Assembly: GCA_000818945.1 (NCBI GenBank)
Contig: KN805374.1
Coordinates: 396,530-460,529, forward strand
Length of the DNA stretch: 64,000 nt
Direction of reading: 5' to 3'
Origin: Schizochytrium sp. CCTCC M209059
Lineage: Eukaryota > Sar > Bigyra > Thraustochytrida > Thraustochytriidae
The position numbers were made by a program, and so were the translations under genes. This document shows positions 28,588 through 37,782 of this stretch, piece after piece. Numbering within the stretch: the stretch's first letter is position 1; each line of letters opens with the position of its first letter. Under the pieces are notes generated by a model that did no database searches, had not been told where the DNA came from, and worked only from the letters and a program-made list of their open reading frames with translations.

Positions 28588-31500
28588 TCACGAAGCAAAG
28601 CTCTTTTGGAACTCGGCCCAAATGTCATTGTTCAATTCGTACTCTGAGACACCTGCGGCACGAGCCTCGCGGATCGTCCGCTGTGGACGATATGAATGCA
28701 AATCTCCAGTGGACATTGTTCTTTTCGGTCTTTCGGCATCCACAATAGCGTCTCCCGGCCAAGGAGGCAGAGGAGGCGGCACGGACGACCCACGTCCGCG
28801 CGCCACACGCCGTGTCACAGCACTTGTCTGTGCCGACGCCGCACAGCCCCTCTTTTGACGCGACTTAGACCGATCTCGGCGCTGTGACCTGGACCGCCCT
28901 CTCTGTGGTGACGAAATTGATCGATATCGAGCGCCTTTATCCGGCAACGTCGGAGGAATTGGCGCGCTTGGCGCCGGAGTTCGAGGCGGAGCCAGCGTCT
29001 GGTCAACTTGGCTTTCGCTGCGCACATGCCTCACCATCAGCGTCACCTCTGTCTCGTCTGCAACGTCGCTGTCGCTTGTCGCATCTCCCTCGTCCCGAAC
29101 ATTCTCGAGAAATTCTTGCGAATCAGAGATCGCGCTCTCCGGAGGACGACGTAGATCCTCGAACATGTGCACCAAACATAGAAGTGTGTCCAACCACTCT
29201 TTCGCCTCAGTCTGGTTTGCAGCTGCAAAGCGGAGACTTCGAAGCGGAGGCAAATCTTTCCTCGGACGCTCTTCCAGACAAAAAATATGTCCATCCAGCT
29301 TGACGTGCGTCATGCTTCGCAGGTTGACCGTTTCGATATAGTCCATATGGATCTTGCCAAATCCGGAGGCAACCATGTCTCGATACAATAACAGCTCACC
29401 GACAGGCTTGAGAACTCCATATACAGCCCTTTTGGCTCGCTTCAAGTTCGCCTGTTGCTTGGTCTTACCCACACGGCGGCGAGCCCATTTCGCATTCTTC
29501 GTGTCTGCCTTGTCCTTGCGCAGCCGCTGCTGCTGCTGCTGTTCGTGCTGTGCGACGTGGTCCTCTTCATCCGTTGTTAGATCAGCGCAACTGTCGTCGT
29601 CTTCGGCGTCATCCCCGTCTTTTCTTTGCAAGCGTTGGATTTGCCTTTTCTGTTTTGTGTCTCCTTTCATCTTTTCAATCCAGCCTTCCATAGCTATTTC
29701 TTTGCTGAGAATCTCTTCGCGTTTCTGGAGTTCTGCAAGTCGCGCGTCAATTGAACTAGCACCTTCAGGGTGTTCTTCAGTGGCGCCGAAAGTCCTGTAC
29801 GCCACGTCCAAAGGAACAGTGAGAGATTTGCGCCCAGACCATTTGGTTGGCAAGGACTCATGCTCGCGTTGTGCCACAGAAGGTCCGTGCACCGGGTGCG
29901 CGTCCGGATCCACCTTTCGTTTAATTGCCTGCAATTTCTTTCGAAGGCGCTCATTGTGGAAATGTACCGCGGCAAAGACTCCACAAGCACACATTAAAAG
30001 AGCACCGAGGCTCGAGACGATTGGGATCCATACACGCGGCGCAATTTGTCCAGCTGCAGATTGTAGTGCACTCGTCGGTTCTGGCGTAGGAAGCGTTGGA
30101 GATAGCGTGCCGTCACAAGCAAAGGGGCAAAACCCACCACAATCTACACCACTTTCACCTTCGTCGAACTGGCCGTTCGTGCAAAGCATCATCGCCAGTG
30201 CGGTATCCTGAATGCACCCTTTGGCCGTCCACGTGTGATCCGCAGCACAACTACTCGCACCGACACAAGACTCGAATGGGTCAAAGGAGCTTCGTCCTGC
30301 TCCGCTATAGCAGTCGCAGACGCCTTGCGCGAGCAGACATTTCCCCAGTCCCCCGCAAGGCCTCACCTCTGACCACCCGAGTCCATATTCTGGGTAACAG
30401 TACGTGACTGGGAAGGGGCAATCATCAGCGCAGCAATCATCGTTGATGTTGTCGCAGACCTCACCTACTTCGCAGATGCCATTGCCGCATTCCGCACTTG
30501 CATTGTGGAGCACTGCAGCTCCAGCACATACACCAAGAACATCGGTCCCGTTTTCGCAGCAAAAACCCTCTGCGTCAATCTCGCTGCAGCACTTGCCACT
30601 CAAATCGACAAGGGTGCCATTCCCACCGCAAACTCCGCACGCGTCCACAAAGCCAGAGGAACAACAGGCTCCAGACCTGTCGAGGACGCTGCCCAAAGGA
30701 CAACAGCTTCCGTCAGGCGTCATGACGTCACTGTTGGGACATCTACGTTCAAGTTCGTCAGAAATGACGCTCTCGGGTAGGTATGTCATGGAAAGCCTCC
30801 TTCTTCGTCCTGCAAGATCATCGCTTTCACTCTCCGCACGACCTGAGCTACTGCAAAACGAGTCGCAAGACACCACAGTTTCTGATTCATTGCACGGTAC
30901 ATCGTAAAAGTCGCCTGACACGCACACAGCAGCTCCCTCGGGGCTGTAAAGGGCCACGACCGGATCGCATCTTCTTACGTTGCATACCCTTGACTCCCCT
31001 TGAGGGGAAAACGTCTCGCCTGCTCCGCACATTTGATTGCACAGACTCCAAGTCTCGCAATTCTCAGCGCCAAGAGAAGCTTGCAGCGACTGACACTCGC
31101 TCGACGCAAGAGCACGCCCTGACCACTTGTCCACGCAGCGATCCAATGTGCAGCTATCGATTTGCGATGAAAGCACAACCGGTTCGCACAACAATGAACA
31201 GTTTTGCTCAAGATCCAGAGACGCGAGCTCACCGCACACGGAAGTAGGGTCCTGCGTCACTTCACCGCTGGCATTCCAACAGCGCGCTCCCCGTGAGCGC
31301 ACCCCTGTTGTCCCACAAGCAGAGGCAGAGCATGCTGACCATGAATCGTCCAAAGCCCAGCTTGCGGACAAGGCTTGTGGGCACGCGAAACAGAGGCGCT
31401 CTGCATCTGGCTCACTCAAGCCGGCACGCTCGCAAAAGGCGTTGGGCACGGCAGTGTACGTGAGCGTTGCCGCGTCACTCAGTCTTTGACATTCCACTTT

Positions 31501-32661
31501 TCGTGTCTCTTTCGGAAGATCGAGCGAGCAATCACAAGGGCTCCATGTTGTCGTCGCCACAAATCGTAGATACTGGATGTCTGTCACAGTAGATACTGCT
31601 TTTTCCAAAGACCACGTGACAGGATCGACCTCTGCGCCTTGGCTCACGGAGAGCCAGATGCTGCGAGAAATAGGCTTAGCGTCCGCTAATGTGGAGGCAC
31701 GGTCGAGCCCAATGCCAGAAGATGGAATGGGCCAAGTAATGCGTCCATTGCGTGAACTGCCGATCTCGTGGAGCAGCCCCGGGACTCGTTCGAGGTAAAC
31801 GTGTATGACGGGCCACTCGGTGGAGGACAAGGTCCACTCCACAAGAAGCGTGCGATTTTTCACGATAGATGTGAGAGAGAAACCAAGAGGTACAACCGCC
31901 ACGGAAACGATGGCATCGTCGCGCCACAAACATCCTGGTTCTGCGACGATTTCCAACGTGGCGTTCTCCGTTGAGACAGGAACGGCAAGTTCGTCATCTT
32001 GCGTGAGTTTAACTGTTTTGTTGACCTTGTTGGCTCCGTCGGTAATAGTTATAGCTACAGTCTCGTTTGAAGATTTGCCCTCTCCCGAAGAAATCGTAAA
32101 GAGATTGCCTAGACCGATGGGTTTGGTAGAAGACACGTTTTCACCGATCTCGTACAAATAAGGCAAGCGGATTACCGACGCCACAGTCTCAACATGGACA
32201 TCGCGGACGCACGTGCAGTTCATTAGTCCGTCATCAAAGATGAGGCCCTTATCTTCAGGACACACGCACGTACTTGCATCCTCGCTCACTGAAGAAGGCC
32301 ACGGGCACGGGGCGCATAGAGACTCATCGTTGCCAATTTCGCTTTTGTAATAACCTGCAGGACAACCCGTGCAAGCTGCCGAGGCGTCGTCAAAGTAGCT
32401 GCCCTTGTCACAAGCGCAGGTTGATCTGTTGCCAGGTGCAAGTGTCGCATTTTTGACGCAAGCACAAGTCCCTTGGTCCACGTCTAGAATGGCGAGTTCC
32501 TTGCACTTATATCGAACGAGGTCATCTGCGCCCACCCGGCCTGGTCCCAGCAGCAATATGAGCACAACCAGGGCGAGACAGCTTGCGCGCATGGCGCCGG
32601 CGCGGGTCTTTACGAGTCTGGCTCTGGGTCCGCTCGGGCTCGCAGAACCAAACCTCGCCAT
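28588..32661 (-). CDS. Receptor-like type I membrane protein: Cys-rich ectodomain with TSP1-like regions, cytoplasmic PH-like domain
   Basis: This 1357-residue protein starts at a true ATG (32661), with a second Met at 24 just before a signal peptide (MRASCLALVVLILLLGPG). The ectodomain has an ephrin-receptor/GCC2-like Cys-rich start (GCPAGYYKSE, about 95-105). Two thrombospondin-1-like segments follow (about 369 TTWSPCDCS; about 437 DDSWSACSASACG), then CGVCGGNG, CGNGICEVGEVCD and CTNGQFDEGESGVDCGG motifs. One transmembrane helix lies at about 875-900 (VWIPIVSSLGALLMCACGVF). The cytoplasmic side has a PH-like domain (about 1077-1170, VYGVLKPVGELLLYRD ... WLDTLLCLVHMF) after a basic linker. 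The tail is Pro/Arg/Ser-rich. No kinase domain. Probable adhesion or surface-sensing role with phosphoinositide-linked signalling; that is inference. Confidence 0.78.
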   Translation of the reverse strand: MARFGSASPSGPRARLVKTRAGAMRASCLALVVLILLLGPGRVGADDLVRYKCKELAILDVDQGTCACVKNATLAPGNRSTCACDKGSYFDDASAACTGCPAGYYKSEIGNDESLCAPCPWPSSVSEDASTCVCPEDKGLIFDDGLMNCTCVRDVHVETVASVIRLPYLYEIGENVSSTKPIGLGNLFTISSGEGKSSNETVAITITDGANKVNKTVKLTQDDELAVPVSTENATLEIVAEPGCLWRDDAIVSVAVVPLGFSLTSIVKNRTLLVEWTLSSTEWPVIHVYLERVPGLLHEIGSSRNGRITWPIPSSGIGLDRASTLADAKPISRSIWLSVSQGAEVDPVTWSLEKAVSTVTDIQYLRFVATTTWSPCDCSLDLPKETRKVECQRLSDAATLTYTAVPNAFCERAGLSEPDAERLCFACPQALSASWALDDSWSACSASACGTTGVRSRGARCWNASGEVTQDPTSVCGELASLDLEQNCSLLCEPVVLSSQIDSCTLDRCVDKWSGRALASSECQSLQASLGAENCETWSLCNQMCGAGETFSPQGESRVCNVRRCDPVVALYSPEGAAVCVSGDFYDVPCNESETVVSCDSFCSSSGRAESESDDLAGRRRRLSMTYLPESVISDELERRCPNSDVMTPDGSCCPLGSVLDRSGACCSSGFVDACGVCGGNGTLVDLSGKCCSEIDAEGFCCENGTDVLGVCAGAAVLHNASAECGNGICEVGEVCDNINDDCCADDCPFPVTYCYPEYGLGWSEVRPCGGLGKCLLAQGVCDCYSGAGRSSFDPFESCVGASSCAADHTWTAKGCIQDTALAMMLCTNGQFDEGESGVDCGGFCPFACDGTLSPTLPTPEPTSALQSAAGQIAPRVWIPIVSSLGALLMCACGVFAAVHFHNERLRKKLQAIKRKVDPDAHPVHGPSVAQREHESLPTKWSGRKSLTVPLDVAYRTFGATEEHPEGASSIDARLAELQKREEILSKEIAMEGWIEKMKGDTKQKRQIQRLQRKDGDDAEDDDSCADLTTDEEDHVAQHEQQQQQRLRKDKADTKNAKWARRRVGKTKQQANLKRAKRAVYGVLKPVGELLLYRDMVASGFGKIHMDYIETVNLRSMTHVKLDGHIFCLEERPRKDLPPLRSLRFAAANQTEAKEWLDTLLCLVHMFEDLRRPPESAISDSQEFLENVRDEGDATSDSDVADETEVTLMVRHVRSESQVDQTLAPPRTPAPSAPIPPTLPDKGARYRSISSPQRGRSRSQRRDRSKSRQKRGCAASAQTSAVTRRVARGRGSSVPPPLPPWPGDAIVDAERPKRTMSTGDLHSYRPQRTIREARAAGVSEYELNNDIWAEFQKSFAS

Positions 32662-33171
32662 GGAAGAGTGATTCGGTAAGACTGACCAAGGCCCTCGGCC
32701 CCCCTCTCGGAGGACCTCGGGTCAGCAAACCCCTGGTCGGCCTGGATGGCTTGGCCGCGCGTAGCGTGGCCACTTTCCCCCCACCCCCCACGCTGGGATT
32801 TTCGTGTCGCGGGCACTTTCTCGGCGTCGCGGCGGCCGACAGGGCAGCGGTGGCAGCGGTGGCGCTCTCAGCTGCCAAACGGTCAAATCTGCATTGCTAT
32901 ATTTTTTTTTAACCCACAGAACGAAAGAAGGAAGGGGGAGCGAGTTAGACAACCAAGAAATTCTCACTTTCCGGACTCTTTTTGGATTTAGAAGACATGA
33001 CCCTCCGGCGCGCTCGTCATGTTCATTAAATCGCCCGAACCGATGGACATGGGCGGTTGGTGAAGGAGCAAGTGCAAGCCATGGAGAATATCGTTTACAA
33101 TTGGTTGGTGTGACTGTCGTGTAATCACTACACTTGCTCAGCCTGTCAGACTCAGGTGTGACACGATAAGG
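32662..33171. other. Intergenic region
   Basis: Upstream of the receptor-like gene and downstream of the CUE gene. No gene is seen. Confidence 0.55.
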
Positions 33172-34815
33172 TCAGAGGTCATGAATAGGCTCCCAGCGGA
33201 CACCCTGAATGCGAAAGAGCTGAAAGGGCCCGCCTTGGTGCTGGAAATTGGGTGGGCGAAGGCGAAAGCTTCCGCCGGGGAGTCTGTCTCGACGCATTTT
33301 ATCATCGCCAGCTTCGTTGCTGCTGCTGCGAGCTTGCGCTTCGGCAAGAGAGGTTGGTGGAGTTGAGGACGGCGCAAGCTTGTACTGACTTGCGAGAAGG
33401 TGCTCGTCGCGACTGAGAATGTCAAAAAACTCGTAGAAGCGGGCGCAAATGCCAAGTCGCGCGCATTGCGTACCCTTGTCAAGATCTTCGCGAATCGGCG
33501 CACAAATCTCGGGGTCACAGACCGCAGCACTTTGCACTTCACTAGAAGTACGGTGCCGATAATACACGGGTGTACGAAGAATCAATGCCTTGCTTAGCGC
33601 GGAACCGACGGCAAGGAGCGCAGGCTCGTGATGTAGGCATGGCACAATGGCGCAAATGCCACCTCGACGGGCACGAGGCATGGCGCTGAGCGTGTCGAAA
33701 GACTCTTGAGAGTCGTCCTGACCCGTGCCGCGGCACGAGCGGATCTCAAAGTACTCGCCGAATGGACTACGAGTTGTAAGATGCGCGCTGCACATGGCCC
33801 GCCAAACTTCGTCGACGTCATCGCTGTCGAAAAAGTGCGACCAGTAGCCCATGTGAAAAGGCTCTTCTGCGTCTTTAGGAATTGCCGTTGCTGCAGTCCC
33901 GGCGTTACTCGTGTCGGTCTTGTTGTTGTCATTGTTGTTGTGTGTCTGGGCTGGAAAAAACAAGCAAGTTCGAGGCCGCTCGCGGGTCGTTGCCGCTTTT
34001 GACCACCGAAGCAATCTTCGCGCTGCCTCGGTCTTTTCAATGAGATGCGAGCTCAGGTTAAGCACGCCTACACTGCGGTGAGCGCAGCCTTTCAGTGAGA
34101 TGTTGAGTAACTCAAGATGGGATTTGAGCATGATCTTGTCATCGAAGCGGACCCAGAATCGAGGCTCATTCTGAGGGCAATTTGCTGCAGGCGTCGGGGC
34201 AATGGTGTGGCGCGCGCGTTTTCTCGGTCTGAAAAAGAGAAAATCTCCGTTACGATCCTCGACCGTAAAAGTTCCTTCCTCCTCGTCAACTTCGTCGCCA
34301 CTGTCCTCGACCTCCTCCTGCTCTTCTTCTTCTTCCTGCTCTTGTCCACCTCCTCCTCCTCCTCCTCCTCCTCCTCCTCCTTCTCCTCCCACTTCTGCTC
34401 GTCCTTCTTGTCCTTGTTCTTGTTCTTCCTCCTCGTTGTCAACGTAGTTTGAATCCTGACGCGTCTGCGTGGTATTTTCTTCGTGATCATGTTCAGGTCC
34501 TTGGCGCTCATGGTCTTGAGCTTGAGTAGCACCTCGTACGTTGTCGCTTTCATGCCGCTGCAGGTCGCTTTCTTGCTGGTCAGTTTGGACTTCGTCGATG
34601 ACCAAATCATGCGCCATTGTCTCATTCTCACGAGTCTCTGCAGACGCGACAGAGGCATTAGGATTCTCTTGCTCGACAAGCCATGCAGAGGTTTCCCGCA
34701 CGCTGTGGTCGTGGCGCGCGTACACGCTGCGCAAGGTCGCATCTGGGACGTGTGGAAAGATGGTTGCGAGCAGCGCGAGGTCGCTCTCGGCCTGCATGGC
34801 GTCGTCCGTGCTCAT
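33172..34815 (-). CDS. CUE-domain (ubiquitin-binding) protein with acidic linker and unknown C-terminal domain
   Basis: From the ATG at 34815 the product is 547 residues. Residues about 8-48 fit a CUE domain: SDLALLATIFPHVPDATLRS with the Met/Leu-Phe-Pro motif (here IFP), then a C-terminal VRETSAWLVEQ helix. CUE domains bind mono-ubiquitin or polyubiquitin. A Gln/Glu-rich disordered region with a poly-Gly run (about 150-162) follows. The C-terminal roughly 300 residues are a folded-looking domain (YWSHFFDSDDVDEVWRAMCS, GGICAIVPCLHHEPALLAVG) that I do not recognise. The upstream frame to 34956 is the translation of an AAGCC repeat and starts at a TTG, so I exclude it. Confidence 0.68.
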   Translation of the reverse strand: MSTDDAMQAESDLALLATIFPHVPDATLRSVYARHDHSVRETSAWLVEQENPNASVASAETRENETMAHDLVIDEVQTDQQESDLQRHESDNVRGATQAQDHERQGPEHDHEENTTQTRQDSNYVDNEEEEQEQGQEGRAEVGGEGGGGGGGGGGGGQEQEEEEEQEEVEDSGDEVDEEEGTFTVEDRNGDFLFFRPRKRARHTIAPTPAANCPQNEPRFWVRFDDKIMLKSHLELLNISLKGCAHRSVGVLNLSSHLIEKTEAARRLLRWSKAATTRERPRTCLFFPAQTHNNNDNNKTDTSNAGTAATAIPKDAEEPFHMGYWSHFFDSDDVDEVWRAMCSAHLTTRSPFGEYFEIRSCRGTGQDDSQESFDTLSAMPRARRGGICAIVPCLHHEPALLAVGSALSKALILRTPVYYRHRTSSEVQSAAVCDPEICAPIREDLDKGTQCARLGICARFYEFFDILSRDEHLLASQYKLAPSSTPPTSLAEAQARSSSNEAGDDKMRRDRLPGGSFRLRPPNFQHQGGPFQLFRIQGVRWEPIHDL

Positions 34816-35043
34816 GCTCGCTCGCGCGCTCCTAGCGCCGGTCTGCAACGTCTGCGCAAGGGACCTTATCCAAGTCAAGGCCCAAGCCAAGGCCAAGCGA
34901 AGCCAAGCCAAGCCAAGCCAAGCCAAGCCAAGCCAAGCCAAGCCAAGCCAAGCCAAGCCAAGCTAGCCGGAGAGCGGGTCCACGCGCATGACTCTGGCTG
35001 CCAACTGGCCAAAGGGAAAAAAAATTCCTAACCACGACGCAAG

Positions 35044-35075
<32 letters not shown>

Positions 35076-35522
35076 GAGAGGAAGGGAGGGAGGGTCAAAG
35101 GTGATTGTCGCGCCATGACACCGTGGCGACTGCCCTTGGCGAGTTTGCCAGCACGTTGCATACATTGCACTTGGCTACTTGCGGCATCGGTCCTCAAACG
35201 GCGTGTTTTTCAAGTTGTTATTGATGGAAACAAAAGAAGAGGAATGGAAAACCTTGTTGGTCGATGAACATGGGTCTCGCAAGTGCTCCAGACCCATTTG
35301 CAACACTGCAAAGAGGACAACGACAACAATCTCAAGAGGGATCTTGGCAAAGTAAGAGATATAAGTCTATGAGTGAATGCGTGAGCGAACAAAACATCAT
35401 ATATGGGTGAGTTTGGCTCTTTTCGAGTTGAGATGGTCTACATTTTCGTATGCGCAAATTTGCGCATGTGCACTCAGGCGACAGCATCCATGGAGAGGAA
35501 GAGAAGCAGAGAGAATCTCCCG
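34816..35522. other. Intergenic region with AAGCC and GA repeats
   Basis: Holds the CUE gene's leader with a roughly 13-unit AAGCC array (34896-34960), a GA dinucleotide run (35044-35071), and the 3' flank of the dehydrogenase gene. Confidence 0.6.
34896..34960. repeat. Pentanucleotide AAGCC tandem repeat
   Basis: About 13 units of AAGCC lie in the leader of the CUE-domain gene. Confidence 0.9.
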
Positions 35523-36626
35523 CTACTTCATGGTCGCCTCTGCACGTGCAATCCACCAATCGTTATTGGTTTTGAACCAGTCCGTCGTTTGCTTCCAGCC
35601 ATCCTCAAAGCTGATAATGGGCTTGTAGTCGAGGTCACGCTTGGCATTGGTAATGTTAAAGGCGCGATGGATGGTGAGCATCTTGACAGTAAAAGGATTG
35701 ACGCGGAACATGTGGCCCGTGGCCATGGTAATGCCCTTGAGGAAGTACGCGATGAACATGAGGAGAGAGTACGGCAGCTTTGTTTTGGCCCAGAGGGAGC
35801 CGTAGCCGAGCTCGACGCTGGCAGAGTCAAGAACGTCCCAGAACTTGAGGTACTCGTCATCAGTGACAACGTAGAACTTGCCACATGCGGGCGAGCCCTT
35901 GTAAAGCTTGTCGAGAGCGATGATGAGACCATGGCAATAGTTGTCGACATGCGTAAAGGACACCCGGTTCTGGCCGTTGCCGAAGATCCGCAGCTTGCCA
36001 GCGCGGCAAGCATACATGAGGTTTGGCAAGAAGAGTCCATCGCGAGGGCCGTACACCTGATGGGGAGCCACGGCGACGGTGAAAAAGGTGTCGGAGCTCG
36101 CCTCGCGGATAGCCATCTCACCCATCGCCTTCGTTTCTGCGTAGGCTTGCATAAAGTGACCGGGTTCCTGGATCTTGAGCTGATCCTCGGTGAGATCGTA
36201 AATGTCGGATCCGTCGAAGCGCGTGGACGGCGAGCTCGAAGCTACCAGGCGTGTGATTCCGTGCTCCTTGCAGGCGTTGAGAACGTTCAGACTGCCCTCG
36301 TAGTTGACCTTGAGATACATTTCATGCTTGTGAAAGGGTCCCACAAGCGCAGCAATGTGCCAGACGGCGTCAGCGCCCTCGCAGGCATTGCTCACGTCAG
36401 CAGGTTTGGTGAGATCGCCCTGGATGTACGTGACCTTGGCCTTTTCCTCCTCGCTGAGGAACTCCATGAGCGGATCCGGGTCCGGGTTGCGAATGTCGAA
36501 CGAGACAACGTGCTTGGCGCCACGCTGCACGAGCATCTCAACCAAGCGGCGGCCGACGAACCCGCTGCCGCCCGTGACCACGCAGCGCAGGCCTTCGACG
36601 CCCTTGGAGCCCTCTCCGGCCATCAT
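35523..36626 (-). CDS. 3-beta-hydroxysteroid dehydrogenase / sterol-4-alpha-carboxylate 3-dehydrogenase-like (extended SDR)
   Basis: The ATG at 36626 gives 367 residues; the frame opens earlier only at a GTG. The N-terminus has the NAD(P)-binding CVVTGGSGFVGRRLVEML. The active-site motif is YAETK (about 161-165), with an upstream Ser triplet in LVASSSPSTRFDG. Other 3-beta-HSD features are GDLTKPADVSNACEGADAVWH, APHQVYGPRDGLFLPNL and NRVSFTHVDNYCHGL. A hydrophobic helix (LLMFIAYFLKGI, about 275) could attach it to membrane. The closest role is ERG26/NSDHL, the oxidative decarboxylation step of sterol C-4 demethylation. Related 3-beta-HSD subfamilies cannot be excluded without a tree. Confidence 0.85.
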   Translation of the reverse strand: MMAGEGSKGVEGLRCVVTGGSGFVGRRLVEMLVQRGAKHVVSFDIRNPDPDPLMEFLSEEEKAKVTYIQGDLTKPADVSNACEGADAVWHIAALVGPFHKHEMYLKVNYEGSLNVLNACKEHGITRLVASSSPSTRFDGSDIYDLTEDQLKIQEPGHFMQAYAETKAMGEMAIREASSDTFFTVAVAPHQVYGPRDGLFLPNLMYACRAGKLRIFGNGQNRVSFTHVDNYCHGLIIALDKLYKGSPACGKFYVVTDDEYLKFWDVLDSASVELGYGSLWAKTKLPYSLLMFIAYFLKGITMATGHMFRVNPFTVKMLTIHRAFNITNAKRDLDYKPIISFEDGWKQTTDWFKTNNDWWIARAEATMK

Positions 36627-37782
36627 GCTAAGGTTCTGTTTTTCTTCACTGTTGCGATATTCAGACAAAGCCGACACTACGTCAGTGATAAAGATTTCCT
36701 TTGTTTTCCCTTCCTCTCCTTTCTGCTCCTCGGTTCGTTATGCTCTGCTTTTGCTCTGCTTTTGCTTTACTCTGCTTTGCTTTGCTTGATCGGACGCAGC
36801 GATGCGCATGACGCGCGGACGTAACAATGACGTGGGCAGCGCGTGCATCGCAGTCCTTCTCGCTCGACAAAAACATAGCAAGCGCCGACTCCGTCTTCCC
36901 TGGCGCATTCGACTAGCCATTACATCCCCACCTTTGCACCTTCACGGCTCCTGCAACCATCGAGAGGCTTCTCCAGGTTGTTCTTTACCTCCTCGCGACA
37001 CACGCACGAAGACCTCGCGCCATATGAGCACGCACCCTCAAGAACATCAAGAATGTCTCGTTGCGCGCGGCCTCCCCACGGCTTTCCCGCGCGCTGCAAG
37101 CACAGGAGGCCCCGCGCGCAGCCTCCGGGGCGCGCCCTCCACCTACCTCGCCGCGTCTCCCCGCGCGCTCTCCTCCGTGCCGGGCTCGCTCGCGTCGATC
37201 GCTCTCCGCTTTGCTTTGGTGTTTGCTTGCTCGTCGCCGCCGCGTCGCATCGATCGCACTTGCCGCAGATCGCGCGATCCGACAGGCGAATTGGGGTTGC
37301 GCCAGGCGAATTGGGGTTGCGCAGATGTCGTCTTCTCCCTCGCCTCGCCTCGCCTCGCCTCGCCTCTCCTGGCGGAGCTTGTAAGTCTGCGGAGCTTGTG
37401 CTCGCTCGTTGTGCTCGGCCGAGTTGGCCTTGGAGCTCTCGCGCACCGTCACGTCAACGAGGCTTGAGAATTTCGGAGAAGCGTTTGTGTGCTGGGCGCC
37501 CCTGCTGCGTACTAGGTCTAGCCTAATACTCATTAGGCACAGGGCCATAAATTGACCTCTGGCGCTTTGTTGGTTTTGGCGCGGCATTGATGATAGTGAG
37601 GCGAGCGAGCGCACGCTCGAGAGACCGACCACCCGCGCGCGTGGGTGTGGCAGGCTTTGCGGGTGGCTCGGCACGGACGAGGCAGCGAACGGACGAGCCT
37701 TCGGCCCCAGTCCAGCGGCGTCGAGGTTTAGAGGTGGAAATCGCGGTGCTGTAGAGGCAGACAAGGCGAGGCATCGGTAGCC
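36627..37782. other. Divergent promoter region between the dehydrogenase and WD40 genes
   Basis: A TTTGCTCTGC-type repeat (36740-36786), two copies of GGCGAATTGGGGTTGCGC (37285-37322) and CGCCT units (37341-37367) are present. A GTAAGT at 37381 follows an ATG at 37325 and could mark a 5' exon of the WD40 gene. The minus-strand frame 36985-37917 is composition-driven and not called. Confidence 0.5.

Noticed and set aside
34816..34956. Repeated Ala-Trp-Leu-Gly-Leu N-terminus on the CUE protein
   Set aside because: It is the translation of an AAGCC repeat and begins at a TTG, so it is leader sequence rather than a membrane segment.
35403..36824. 473-residue open frame opposite the dehydrogenase
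   Set aside because: Antisense shadow of a clear SDR gene; no credible domain.
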